Shown piece by piece: positions 8,948 through 17,647 of a stretch of 64,000 bases of DNA (the first letter of the stretch is position 1; the number at the start of each line of letters is the position of its first letter). Origin of the DNA: Oleiagrimonas sp036379395 (GTDB lineage Bacteria; Pseudomonadota; Gammaproteobacteria; Xanthomonadales; Rhodanobacteraceae). The stretch covers positions 1-64,000 of the forward strand of contig DASVGR010000129.1 in the NCBI GenBank assembly GCA_036379395.1, written 5' to 3'. The translations under genes were made by a program, and so were the position numbers. A model generated the notes under the pieces. That model did not search any database. It had not been told where the DNA came from and saw nothing but the letters and a program-made list of their open reading frames with translations.

Positions 8948-9642
8948 AGCCTGTCGAACACGAAAACCTGTCTGCGTTGGCCGATGGTGAACTCGGTCGT
9001 GATGAAGTGCGCTTCATGCTGCGGCGCACCGAAGGCAATGCCGGGCTCAGGGCCGTGTGGACCCGTTATCACGTCATCGGCGCCAGTCTGCGACATGAAT
9101 CCATGTTGCTGGCGGACAATGATTTCGCCACGCGCGTCATGCAGCAAATCGCGGCCTCCGCGCCCCAGCTGAAAGTGGCCACGGCGCCAGCGGCCCACGG
9201 TCGTGCCCATCACTGGTTGCGCTGGTCGGCCGGTGGCGCGATTGCCGCAGGCGTGGCCGCCGTGGCGTTGATCATGGTGCAGCCGCAAATGCAGCCGGCG
9301 GCACCGGCAGCCACGGGCTCGGCACGAATTGCCGCCGCAAACGCCAGGACGACGCAGGCGACGACATCGCCACGGCCGATGGCCGCGCCGGCCGTGCCGC
9401 GCTGGTTGTCGGCTTCCCCTTCGGCCGCGCAGTTGGCGCAACCGGCCGCCGCCGACTTTTACGGCCCCGGCCAGATGGTCGCCTCGCACGGTTACGCCGA
9501 GCGCCTGAGTCCCTACATGACTTTGCCGACGCCACGCGCGACCGACACGCGCCAGGCGCGCCACATCATGTACGAGTTGTGGACTGTGGCGCCGCAGCCG
9601 GCACCGCCGAATCAGCGCGTGCTGCGATTGCAACGCCAATAA
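8944..9642 (+). CDS. rseA: Sigma-E anti-sigma factor, RseA-like
   Basis: Single-pass inner-membrane anti-sigma factor of 232 residues. The cytoplasmic N-terminus (LSALADGELGRDEV, VWTRYHVIGASLR) is the sigma-binding RseA/MucA domain. One transmembrane helix lies near residues 83-105 (GGAIAAGVAAVALIMV), followed by an Ala/Pro-rich periplasmic domain with a conserved MTLPTPR-like segment. By analogy it is released by DegS/RseP proteolysis; those proteases are not in the window. No rseB gene separates it from mucD here. Confidence 0.88.
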   Translation: MKPVEHENLSALADGELGRDEVRFMLRRTEGNAGLRAVWTRYHVIGASLRHESMLLADNDFATRVMQQIAASAPQLKVATAPAAHGRAHHWLRWSAGGAIAAGVAAVALIMVQPQMQPAAPAATGSARIAAANARTTQATTSPRPMAAPAVPRWLSASPSAAQLAQPAAADFYGPGQMVASHGYAERLSPYMTLPTPRATDTRQARHIMYELWTVAPQPAPPNQRVLRLQRQ

Positions 9643-9797
9643 CCCCCCGTTTTCGTATTGCCAAACGCAAGGTGTCTGACCATTCTGGCCAGTCAGCGGG
9701 ATCGTTTTTGCCCGGTGCCGGCACCGGCAGGGGATCGAAACGCCACATTGAGCTGTTCAAGTACGTCGTTTTTCAAAGTGACAGGAGGTAATCACCC

Positions 9798-11240
9798 ATG
9801 AAACGCATGAGCATCCGGATCGGAGCCGGGTTGGCATTGATGCTGGTGGCAGCCGGCGCCTTTGCCGCGCAGCTGCCCGACTTCACCCAGATCGTCAAGA
9901 AGAACGCGCCGGCCGTGGTGCACGTGAAGGCGTATTACAACGGCCAGCCGAGCTACCAATCGTACGGCGCCAACCAGAATGCGCCGCAGCAATTGCCGCC
10001 GGGCGTGCCGGAGATCTTCCGCCACTTCTTCCAGGGGCCGCAGCAGATGTCGCCACAGGACGAGCGGCACCTTTCCATCGGCTCGGGCTTCATCATTTCC
10101 AGTGACGGCTACATCCTCACCAACGACCACGTCGTCGACCATGCCAACAAGGTCACGGTGCGGTTGCGCGACCGCCGCGTGCTGACGGCCAAGGTGATCG
10201 GCACCGACAAGCCGTACGACATCGCGCTGCTGAAAGTCGACGCCAAGAACCTGCCGACCGTGACGCTGGGCGACTCCTCGACGTTGCAGCCGGGCCAGTG
10301 GGTGCTGGCCATCGGCATGCCGTTCAACTTCGACTACACCGTCACGCAAGGCATCGTCAGCGCGGTAGGCCGCACCTTCGGCGGCAGCCAGGACCAGCCG
10401 GACGTGCCGTTCATCCAGACCGACGTGCCGATCAACCACGGCAACTCGGGCGGCCCGCTGTTCAACCTGGACGGCCAGGTGGTCGGCATCAACTCGCAGA
10501 TCTATTCCTCGACCGGCGGCTTCATGGGCGTGTCGTTCTCGATCCCCATCAACATCGCCATGGACGCGGTGCGCCAGCTCAAGACCAAGGGCTACGTGTC
10601 GCGCGGCCAGATCGGCGTGATGGTGCGACAGGTGACGGCCGACCAGGCCAAGGCACTGCATCTTCCCAGTGCTTCCGGCGCGCTGATCGTGCGCGTCAAC
10701 GACGGCAGCCCGGGCGCCAAGGCTGGCTTGCAGCCGGGCGACGTGATCCAGGCCTTCAACGGCCGCGAGATTCTCGACGCCGGTTCCCTGCCGCCCATGG
10801 TGGCCGAGACGGCGCCGGGCACGGAAGTCACGTTGACGGTCATGCACAAGGGCAAGGTCGAGACGGTCAAGGTCAAGCTGGGCGAAAAGCCGCGTGACGA
10901 GAACTCCTACTCGTCGATCACGCCGCAGGGCCAGGCCGTTTCGGGCAGCCGCGCGCTGGGCTTCACGGTCGAATCGATGACCGCTTCACAGCGCAAGGCG
11001 TTGAAAATCAAGGATGGCCAGGGTGTGGTCATCAGCAACATCGAAGGTCGCCAAGCGGTGCAGGCCGGCCTGCAGACCGGTGACGTGGTACTGATGGTCA
11101 ACCAGCAGGAAGTGAATTCGGTCAGGGACTTCCAGCGTTTGACCAAATCGGTCAAGCCGGGTGACACGGTGATGCTGCTGGTGCGTGATCGCCAGGGCAA
11201 TACTGGCTTCACCACGGTGACGGTGCCGACGCACCCGTAA
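9798..11240 (+). CDS. mucD: Periplasmic serine protease, DegP/HtrA (MucD) type
   Basis: Do-family protease/chaperone of 480 residues that degrades misfolded periplasmic proteins and feeds back on sigma-E signalling. An N-terminal signal peptide (to about residue 24) precedes the trypsin-like domain with His111 (TNDHVVD), Asp141 (YDIALLKVD) and Ser217 (GNSGGP). Two PDZ domains follow (about 270-365 and 390-475). A strong AGGAGGT ribosome site lies just before the ATG. Position after rpoE-rseA matches the Pseudomonas/Xanthomonas sigma-E locus. Confidence 0.95.
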   Translation: MKRMSIRIGAGLALMLVAAGAFAAQLPDFTQIVKKNAPAVVHVKAYYNGQPSYQSYGANQNAPQQLPPGVPEIFRHFFQGPQQMSPQDERHLSIGSGFIISSDGYILTNDHVVDHANKVTVRLRDRRVLTAKVIGTDKPYDIALLKVDAKNLPTVTLGDSSTLQPGQWVLAIGMPFNFDYTVTQGIVSAVGRTFGGSQDQPDVPFIQTDVPINHGNSGGPLFNLDGQVVGINSQIYSSTGGFMGVSFSIPINIAMDAVRQLKTKGYVSRGQIGVMVRQVTADQAKALHLPSASGALIVRVNDGSPGAKAGLQPGDVIQAFNGREILDAGSLPPMVAETAPGTEVTLTVMHKGKVETVKVKLGEKPRDENSYSSITPQGQAVSGSRALGFTVESMTASQRKALKIKDGQGVVISNIEGRQAVQAGLQTGDVVLMVNQQEVNSVRDFQRLTKSVKPGDTVMLLVRDRQGNTGFTTVTVPTHP

Positions 11241-11291
11241 GGGAACAGTGCTGGCTGTCTTCACCAGGAGGCGGCCAGTCATCGGGTTCCA

Positions 11292-11300
11292 TGCGATAAT
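11292..11300 (+). promoter_or_regulatory. Possible extended -10 promoter for lepA-lepB
   Basis: TGC followed by GATAAT, an extended -10 element, sits about 85 bases before the lepA start in the 143-base gap after mucD. No good -35 hexamer is visible at 16-18 bases, which is tolerated with an extended -10. Confidence 0.35.
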
Positions 11301-11383
11301 CCGATTCTTCGGCGTCGCCAGGGTCTGGCGGCGCCGTGTCGTGCGGCCAAACCGCGACGAAACCCCACGCAGTGCCGGATTTC

Positions 11384-13174
11384 ATGGACCATATTCGCAA
11401 TTTTTCCATCATCGCCCACATCGACCACGGCAAATCCACGCTGGCTGACCGCATTATCCAGCTGTGCGGTGGCCTGAGCGAGCGCGAGATGGAGGCCCAG
11501 GTGCTGGACACCAACCCGATCGAGCGCGAGCGCGGCATCACCATCAAGTCGCAGTCGGTGTCGCTGCCGTACACGGCGTTGGACGGACAGGTCTACCAGC
11601 TCAATTTCATCGACACGCCGGGGCATGTCGATTTTTCGTATGAAGTCAGTCGTTCGCTGGCCGCCTGCGAAGGCGCGCTGCTGGTGGTCGACGCCGCCCA
11701 GGGCGTCGAGGCGCAGTCGGTGGCCAACTGCTACACCGCGGTCGAGCAGGGGCTGGAAGTAGTGCCGGTGCTGAACAAGATCGACCTGCCCACGGCCGAC
11801 CCGGACAAGGTGAAGGAAGAAATCGAGGCCGTGATCGGCATCGACGCCTCCGACGCCATCGCCGTGAGCGCCAAGACCGGCGAAAACGTGCGTGCGGTGC
11901 TCGAAGCCATCGTGGCACGCATTCCGCCGCCGACCCCGCGCGGCTCGGACAAGCTGCAAGCGCTCATCATCGACTCGTGGTTCGACAACTACCTTGGCGT
12001 GGTGATGCTGGTGCGCGTGATGCAAGGACAGGTCAAGCCCGGCGACAAGATCCAGGTCATGTCCACCGGGCGCAGTCACGGCGTGGACGAAGTGGGCGTA
12101 TTCACGCCCAAGCGCAAGAAAACCGCCGTGCTCAAGGCCGGCGAAGTGGGCTGGATCAACGCCGCCATCAAGGAAGTGCACGGTGCGCCGGTCGGCGACA
12201 CGCTGACCTTGGCCAACGACCCGGCGGCGGAGCCGTTGCCCGGTTTCCAGACCATGCAGCCGCGTGTGTTCGCCGGCCTGTTCCCGGTCGATTCGGACGA
12301 TTACAGCGCGTTGCGCGAGGCGCTGGACAAGCTGCGCCTGAACGACGCGGCGCTGTTTTTCGAGCCGGAATCGTCCGAAGCCATGGGCTTCGGTTTTCGT
12401 TGTGGCTTCCTCGGCATGCTGCACATGGAAATCGTGCAGGAACGGCTGGAGCGCGAATACGACCTGGATCTGGTCACCACTGCGCCGACCGTCGTCTACG
12501 AAATCCTCCGCACCGACGGCTCCATCATGGAGCTGGACAATCCGGCCAGCTTGCCGCCGGCCAACGAGGTCGAGGAAGTGCGCGAGCCGATCATCCTGGC
12601 CAACATCCTCACGCCGCCCGATTACGTTGGCGCCGTGATCACGTTGTGTGAGGAAAAACGCGGTATCCAGCGCTCCATCAACTACATGGCCAGCCAGGTG
12701 CAGGTAAGCTACGAGCTGCCGCTGGCCGAGGTGGTACTCGACTTTTTTGACCGCCTCAAGTCGTGCACGCGCGGCTACGCGTCGATGGAATACCAGCATC
12801 TGCGTTTCGACGCCGGCCCGTTCGTGCGCGTGGACGTGCTCATCAACGGCGACCGCGTGGATGCGCTGAGCCTGATCGTGCACCGCACCTACGCCGAGCG
12901 CCGCGGGCGCGACCTGGTCGAGCGCATGAAGGAGCTCATTCCGCGCCAGCAGTTCGACGTGGCCATCCAGGCCGCCATCGGCGCGCAGGTCATCGCGCGC
13001 TCCACGGTCAAGGCGTTGCGCAAGAATGTGCTGGCCAAGTGCTACGGTGGCGATGTCAGCCGCAAGAAAAAATTGCTGGAAAAACAAAAGGAAGGCAAGA
13101 AGCGCATGAAGCAGGTGGGCCGGGTGAACATTCCGCAGGAAGCGTTCCTGGCCGTGTTGAAAGTCGACAAGTAG
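11384..13174 (+). CDS. lepA: Elongation factor 4 (LepA)
   Basis: Ribosome-associated translational GTPase of 596 residues. G1 is AHIDHGKST, G3 DTPGH, G4 NKID; EF-G-like domains follow, and the LepA-specific C-terminal domain ends with a Lys-rich stretch (SRKKKLLEKQKEGKKRMK). ATG 11384 gives the canonical MDHIRNFSIIAHIDHG start; a GTG further upstream adds non-conserved residues. It is followed after 30 bases by lepB, the classical lepA-lepB pairing. Confidence 0.96.
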   Translation: MDHIRNFSIIAHIDHGKSTLADRIIQLCGGLSEREMEAQVLDTNPIERERGITIKSQSVSLPYTALDGQVYQLNFIDTPGHVDFSYEVSRSLAACEGALLVVDAAQGVEAQSVANCYTAVEQGLEVVPVLNKIDLPTADPDKVKEEIEAVIGIDASDAIAVSAKTGENVRAVLEAIVARIPPPTPRGSDKLQALIIDSWFDNYLGVVMLVRVMQGQVKPGDKIQVMSTGRSHGVDEVGVFTPKRKKTAVLKAGEVGWINAAIKEVHGAPVGDTLTLANDPAAEPLPGFQTMQPRVFAGLFPVDSDDYSALREALDKLRLNDAALFFEPESSEAMGFGFRCGFLGMLHMEIVQERLEREYDLDLVTTAPTVVYEILRTDGSIMELDNPASLPPANEVEEVREPIILANILTPPDYVGAVITLCEEKRGIQRSINYMASQVQVSYELPLAEVVLDFFDRLKSCTRGYASMEYQHLRFDAGPFVRVDVLINGDRVDALSLIVHRTYAERRGRDLVERMKELIPRQQFDVAIQAAIGAQVIARSTVKALRKNVLAKCYGGDVSRKKKLLEKQKEGKKRMKQVGRVNIPQEAFLAVLKVDK

Positions 13175-13204
13175 GCCGTGGGGCCTGCGACACAAGGATT
13201 CACG

Positions 13205-14011
13205 ATGGCATTTGATTTCGCCTTGCTGCTAGTCATTCTGACCGTTCTGTTCGGGCTGATTTGGCTCATCGACCGCTTGTTTTTCCGCGCCAAACGCGTG
13301 GCCAGGGCCGAGGCCGCTGGCGAGAAGCCGCGCGACCCGTGGATGGTCGACTGGGCGCGCTCGCTGTTTCCGGTGGTGCTGGCGGTGCTGGTGCTGCGCT
13401 CGTTCGTGGCCGAGCCATTCCGCATTCCGTCCGGCTCAATGATGCCGACGCTGGACGTGGGCGACTTCATCCTCGTCAACAAGTTTGCCTACGGCCTGCG
13501 GTTGCCGGTCACGCACACCAAGATCGTCCATATCGGCGAGCCCAAGCGTGGCGACATCGTGGTGTTCCGTCCGCCGTGGAAGCCCAACCAGGACTGGATC
13601 AAGCGCGTGGTCGGCCTGCCCGGCGACAAGATCGTCATCAAGGGCGAGCAGGTGTGGATCAACGGCAAGCTGGTCCAGGACGAACCGATCGGCCCCTACC
13701 AGGGCGATGCCGACAAGAAGGAAGACCGCTACGTCATGGCCCACAGCGGCATATTGATGCGTGAGCACCTGGGGGGCATCGAGCATCACATCATCGAGAT
13801 GCCGTCGATCAACGTGGCGCCAGGCGTGCCCAGCTCGATTAATCCCGAGATCGTGCCCAAGGGCTGCTATTTCGTCATGGGCGACAACCGCGACAACAGC
13901 GAAGACAGCCGATATGAGGGCTGCGTCCCGGAAAAGGACATGGTCGGCAAGGCATTCTTCATCTGGTTCAGTCTGTCGTCGTTGTCGCGCGTCGGCACCA
14001 TCCTGCACTGA
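13205..14011 (+). CDS. lepB: Signal peptidase I
   Basis: Inner-membrane protease of 268 residues that removes signal peptides from exported proteins. Two N-terminal membrane helices (about 5-24 and 54-68) precede the catalytic Ser78 (PSGSMMPTL) and general-base Lys133 (WIKRVVGLPGD). The C-terminal MGDNRDNSEDSR box is present. ATG 13205 gives a family-like N-terminus. It lies in the lepA-lepB-DUF4845-rnc-era-recO block. Confidence 0.95.
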   Translation: MAFDFALLLVILTVLFGLIWLIDRLFFRAKRVARAEAAGEKPRDPWMVDWARSLFPVVLAVLVLRSFVAEPFRIPSGSMMPTLDVGDFILVNKFAYGLRLPVTHTKIVHIGEPKRGDIVVFRPPWKPNQDWIKRVVGLPGDKIVIKGEQVWINGKLVQDEPIGPYQGDADKKEDRYVMAHSGILMREHLGGIEHHIIEMPSINVAPGVPSSINPEIVPKGCYFVMGDNRDNSEDSRYEGCVPEKDMVGKAFFIWFSLSSLSRVGTILH

Positions 14012-14060
14012 CCACGCAAAATCCATCGTGCGGGCCAACGGTGCCTGACAGGGGGAAACA

Positions 14061-14450
14061 ATGCTCACCAAGCACAAACAATCGGGCATGACGTTGATCG
14101 GCTTCCTCGTGATCCTGATCATTGCGGGCTTTTTTGCCTACATGGCGATGAAACTGGCGCCGCCGTACATGGATTTCATGGGCGTGAGCAAGGCCATGAA
14201 GCAGGTCGCGACCGAGGGCGTCAACGGCAAGATGCCGAACGAGATCCGCCGCGATTTCATGTTCAAGCTGAGCTTCCAGTACGCCGACCAGGTCATCCAG
14301 CCGAGCGACATCACGTTCAAGCGTGCCGAAAACGGCACCAACATGACGGTGGCCTACGATCAGCAGGTGCATTTCATCTACAACATCGACTTTCTGCTGC
14401 ATTTCAAGAAGTCGATCCAGTTGCAGGGCAACGTCGGCTACGGCAGCTGA
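14061..14450 (+). CDS. DUF4845 domain protein
   Basis: A 129-residue protein with a pilin-like hydrophobic N-terminus (MTLIGFLVILIIAGFFAYMAM) and a periplasmic alpha/beta domain. DUF4845 proteins occupy this slot between lepB and rnc in many Gamma- and Betaproteobacteria; their function is unknown. GGGGGAAA lies just upstream of the ATG. Despite the pilin-like helix no prepilin peptidase site of standard form is clear. Confidence 0.85.
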   Translation: MLTKHKQSGMTLIGFLVILIIAGFFAYMAMKLAPPYMDFMGVSKAMKQVATEGVNGKMPNEIRRDFMFKLSFQYADQVIQPSDITFKRAENGTNMTVAYDQQVHFIYNIDFLLHFKKSIQLQGNVGYGS

Positions 14451-14527
14451 GGTGATGCGCCGGACGGGCGCATGGCGGCCCGGACGGTTATCATGGGCGC
14501 CTGTGCAACTGATGGCCCCGTGTTCCC

Positions 14528-15184
14528 TTGAAACTTGATTATGCCTTCCGTGACCGTGCGCTGGCCGAGCTGGCGCTGACCCACCGCAGCGTCGGTCAGC
14601 CCAACAACGAGCGCCTGGAATTTCTGGGCGATTCGCTCGTCAACATGCTGGTGGCCGAACTGTTGTTCAACGCGCATCCGCATGCCAACGAGGGCGAACT
14701 GTCGCGCCTGCGCGCCGAGCTGGTCAGCGGCAAGGGACTGGCCAAGGTCGCGCGCGAGCTGGAATTGGGCGATGCCCTGCACCTGGGGCCGGGCGAGATG
14801 AAAAGCGGCGGGCATCGGCGCGAGTCGATCCTGGCCGATGCTTTCGAGGCCACGCTGGCGGCCGTGTATCTGGACGGCGGCTTCGAGGCCTGTCGCGGTG
14901 TCGTGCATGACCTGTTCGCCGAGCGCATTGCCGCCATCCCGCGCTCGCACAAGGATGCCAAGACGCGTCTGCAGGAATGGTTGCAGGGCCGTGGCTGGGC
15001 GTTGCCCGTCTACGATTTGACCAACGCCTGGGGCGAAGACCACGCGCGCACGTTCGAAGTGGCCTGCCGCATCGACGAGCCGCGCGCATTGTGCGTGGAA
15101 GGACGTGGCAGCAGTCGTCGCGGCGCCGAGCAGAAGGCGGCTGCGGACATGCTGGCGGCATTGACCGGAGAGCAGGCGGCATGA
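14528..15184 (+). CDS. rnc: Ribonuclease III
   Basis: Double-strand RNA endonuclease of 218 residues for rRNA and mRNA processing. The catalytic signature NERLEFLGDS, the second acidic site (ADAFEATLAAVYLDGG) and a C-terminal dsRNA-binding domain (KTRLQEWLQGRG to AAADMLAAL) are complete. The only usable start after the in-frame stop at 14510 is TTG at 14528, a rare start codon. Its stop overlaps the era ATG (ATGA). Confidence 0.95.
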   Translation: MKLDYAFRDRALAELALTHRSVGQPNNERLEFLGDSLVNMLVAELLFNAHPHANEGELSRLRAELVSGKGLAKVARELELGDALHLGPGEMKSGGHRRESILADAFEATLAAVYLDGGFEACRGVVHDLFAERIAAIPRSHKDAKTRLQEWLQGRGWALPVYDLTNAWGEDHARTFEVACRIDEPRALCVEGRGSSRRGAEQKAAADMLAALTGEQAA

Positions 15185-16092
15185 GCAACAACGTATCCAC
15201 CGATGATTTTCGCTGCGGCCTGGTCGCCCTGGTCGGGCGGCCCAACGTGGGCAAGTCGACGCTGCTCAACGCGTTGATCGGCTTTCGCCTGTCCATCGTC
15301 AGCCCGCGCCCGCAAACCACGCGGCACCGCATTCTGGGCATTTCCACCACGCAGTCCGGCCAGGTTCTGTACGTGGACACGCCGGGCTTGCATCGCGGTG
15401 CCAAGCGCGCCATGAACCGCAGCCTGAACCGGGCCGCGCGGCAGGCCATCGCCGAGGTGGACGTGGCCGTGCAACTGGTCGAGGCCGGGCGCTTCACCGA
15501 CGAGGACGAAGCCGTCTACGCCGCCTTGGCCGAACGCAACATTCCGCGCCTGCTGGCGGTCAACAAGGTCGACAAGCAAAAAGACAAGGGTGCCATGTTG
15601 CCGTTTGTGGCCCAGCTGACCGCCGAGCGTTCGTTCGAGGAAGTGTTCTACGTCAGCGCGTTGAAGGAAAAAGGCCTGCCGGAGCTGACCGCCGGCATCA
15701 TCAAGCGCTTGCCGCAACAGCCGGCCATTTTCGACGCCGACGACGTGACTGACCGTTCCGAGCGCTTCATGGCCGCCGAAATGGTGCGCGAGCAGCTGAT
15801 GCTGCGCCTGGACCAGGAATTGCCGTACGCGACCACGGTCATCATCGAGCAGTTCGACGAGCGCGCCGACGGCGTGGCCGAGATCCATGCCGTGATCTGG
15901 GTCGAGCGCGCCGGCCAGAAGGCCATCGTCATCGGCAAGGGCGGTGAACAATTGAAAGCCATCGGCACCGGTGCGCGGCGCGTCATGGAGCACGTGTTCG
16001 GACGCAAGGTCTACCTGCGTTTGTGGGTGAAGGTGCGCGAAGGCTGGGTGGACGACGAAAACGCGCTCAAGCGTTTCGGCTATACCGATTGA
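15181..16092 (+). CDS. era: GTPase Era
   Basis: Essential GTPase of 303 residues for 16S rRNA maturation and 30S assembly. G1 GRPNVGKST, G2 with QTTRHRI, G3 DTPGL and G4 NKVDK are present; the C-terminal KH domain has IVIGKGGEQLKAIG. ATG 15181 overlaps the rnc stop and starts just before the G domain. The longer open frame from 14977 is rnc shadow sequence. Confidence 0.96.
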   Translation: MSNNVSTDDFRCGLVALVGRPNVGKSTLLNALIGFRLSIVSPRPQTTRHRILGISTTQSGQVLYVDTPGLHRGAKRAMNRSLNRAARQAIAEVDVAVQLVEAGRFTDEDEAVYAALAERNIPRLLAVNKVDKQKDKGAMLPFVAQLTAERSFEEVFYVSALKEKGLPELTAGIIKRLPQQPAIFDADDVTDRSERFMAAEMVREQLMLRLDQELPYATTVIIEQFDERADGVAEIHAVIWVERAGQKAIVIGKGGEQLKAIGTGARRVMEHVFGRKVYLRLWVKVREGWVDDENALKRFGYTD

Positions 16093-16138
16093 GTGTTGCC
16101 GGTCGTTGGCCTGATGCCTGCCGGACGCTTCGACTGAC

Positions 16139-16852
16139 ATGCTCATCACGCAGCAGCCCGCCTATGTCCTGCACGCGCGGCCGTACCGCGAAACGTCCCT
16201 TTTGCTGGAATGCCTGACGCGCGACCACGGCCGCTTGGGCGTGGTCGCGCGTGGCGTGCGGCGCGCGCGCGCCACGACGGCCGCGGCCGACCTGCAGCCG
16301 TTTCGGCGTCTGGCACTGACGTTTGTCTTGCGTGGCGAATTGGCCACCCTGCGCGCGGCCGAGCCGGTCGGGCCATCGCGACCGCTGGAAGGCACGACCC
16401 TGTTTGCCGGCCTGTACGTCAACGAGCTGGTGGTGCGCCTGTCGGCGCGGGAAGACGCGGACGGCGGCTTGTTCGACACTTATGCGCAGACCCTGGACAG
16501 GCTGACCGCCGAACCGGAAGCGTTGGCCTGGACGTTGCGCCGGTTCGAGCGCGACGCCCTGGCTGCCCTGGGCTACGCCATGGAACTGGCGGTGGACGCG
16601 CAACGCGACGAGCCGCTCGAAGCGGCTGCGGAATACGTCTACGTGCCCGAACAGGGACCACTGCGCGCAATGCCGGGACAACCGGGCCTGCGCGTGCGCG
16701 GCGCGGATTTGCTGGGGCTGGGCAACGATCGGCCGCCGGATGCCGAAGGACTGGAACGCTTGCGGCGGCTGTTGCGCGGCATCGTGCTGCATCACCTGGG
16801 CGGCAAGCCGTTGCGCTCGTGGCAGGTGTTCGGTGGATCAGCCACGCGTTGA
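16139..16852 (+). CDS. recO: DNA repair protein RecO
   Basis: RecFOR-pathway mediator of 237 residues that anneals single strands and loads RecA. The OB-fold N-terminus (QPAYVLHARPYRETSLLLECLTRDHG, split here by its typical turn at RPYRE) and the helical C-terminal domain match the family. A zinc-binding Cys cluster seen in some RecO proteins is not evident, as in many proteobacterial forms. The last 61 bases overlap the convergent receiver-HPt gene. Confidence 0.92.
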   Translation: MLITQQPAYVLHARPYRETSLLLECLTRDHGRLGVVARGVRRARATTAAADLQPFRRLALTFVLRGELATLRAAEPVGPSRPLEGTTLFAGLYVNELVVRLSAREDADGGLFDTYAQTLDRLTAEPEALAWTLRRFERDALAALGYAMELAVDAQRDEPLEAAAEYVYVPEQGPLRAMPGQPGLRVRGADLLGLGNDRPPDAEGLERLRRLLRGIVLHHLGGKPLRSWQVFGGSATR

Positions 16853-17601
16853 TCGCATCTCACCGAGGCGTCCAGAGCCCGTATGGTGTCCAGCAGGACG
16901 TGACGGAAATGTTCCACTTCGGGCGTCGGCGGTCTGGCGCCGTTTTCGGCCAGGTTCTTGAGGCGCCGGCAGGCGTTGGCGAGGGCGTTGGCGCCGCAAA
17001 ACCCGCATGAGGCCAGCAACCGATGCAGGCGTTCGGCCAGATCGGCGGGACGCTCGGACAGCCTTGGCAGCTCGCCGGACAGCAGGCGCAGGTCGCGCGC
17101 AAACAATCCGCGCAGGGCGTCCACCACATCGGCCGTGCCGCCGTGCGCGTAGGCCGTGGCGTTGTCCAGAAGCGGAGCGGCAAGACCGTCCGGTGACGGC
17201 AGCAGATGCTCGGCCAGCGTCCGGATGGCCGCCAGCGTGGTGGGTTTGGGCAGCGCGTCGGCAAAGCCGGCCGAGGCCAAGCGTGCCTTGATGGACGCAT
17301 CCAGTTCGGCACTGGATGCGGCGGCGTCGGTGTCGCGCGAGGCGGCCGCAGGGTCGCCGCGCAGGGCGGTCAATACCTCGATGGCGCCGGCATGCGGCAT
17401 GCGGCAGTCCAGCAGCAGCAGGTCGAAACGTTGTTGTCGGGCCATTTCCAGCGCCTGGGCGCCGTCCTCGGCGAGGCTGACGCGGCAACCGAGCCGTTCC
17501 AGGGCGGCTTGCAGGAACAGGCGGCTGGGGGCGTCGTCCTCGGCCACCAGGACGCTGGCGTCAAAGGCGGTGATCGGCGCGTCGTCGATTTGGGCGGGCA
17601 T
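16792..17601 (-). CDS. Receiver-HPt two-domain signalling protein
   Basis: A 269-residue soluble protein joining a response-regulator receiver to a histidine phosphotransfer domain, without a DNA-binding output. The receiver has the acidic pocket Asp22-Asp23, phospho-acceptor Asp65 (LLLLDCRMP) and Lys119 (LPKP). The stretch between beta-4 and beta-5 is Ala/Asp-rich and atypical. The HPt motif is His193-RLLASCGFCGA, with Leu where Lys is usual. Such proteins relay phosphate in hybrid-kinase phosphorelays; the cognate kinase is not in the window. Its 3' end overlaps recO tail to tail. Confidence 0.8.
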   Translation of the reverse strand: MPAQIDDAPITAFDASVLVAEDDAPSRLFLQAALERLGCRVSLAEDGAQALEMARQQRFDLLLLDCRMPHAGAIEVLTALRGDPAAASRDTDAAASSAELDASIKARLASAGFADALPKPTTLAAIRTLAEHLLPSPDGLAAPLLDNATAYAHGGTADVVDALRGLFARDLRLLSGELPRLSERPADLAERLHRLLASCGFCGANALANACRRLKNLAENGARPPTPEVEHFRHVLLDTIRALDASVRCDQRVADPPNTCHERNGLPPR

Positions 17602-17647
17602 GGCCGTTTCCCTGGCGTTGGGTGAATCTTTGGCACAATGCCACCCC

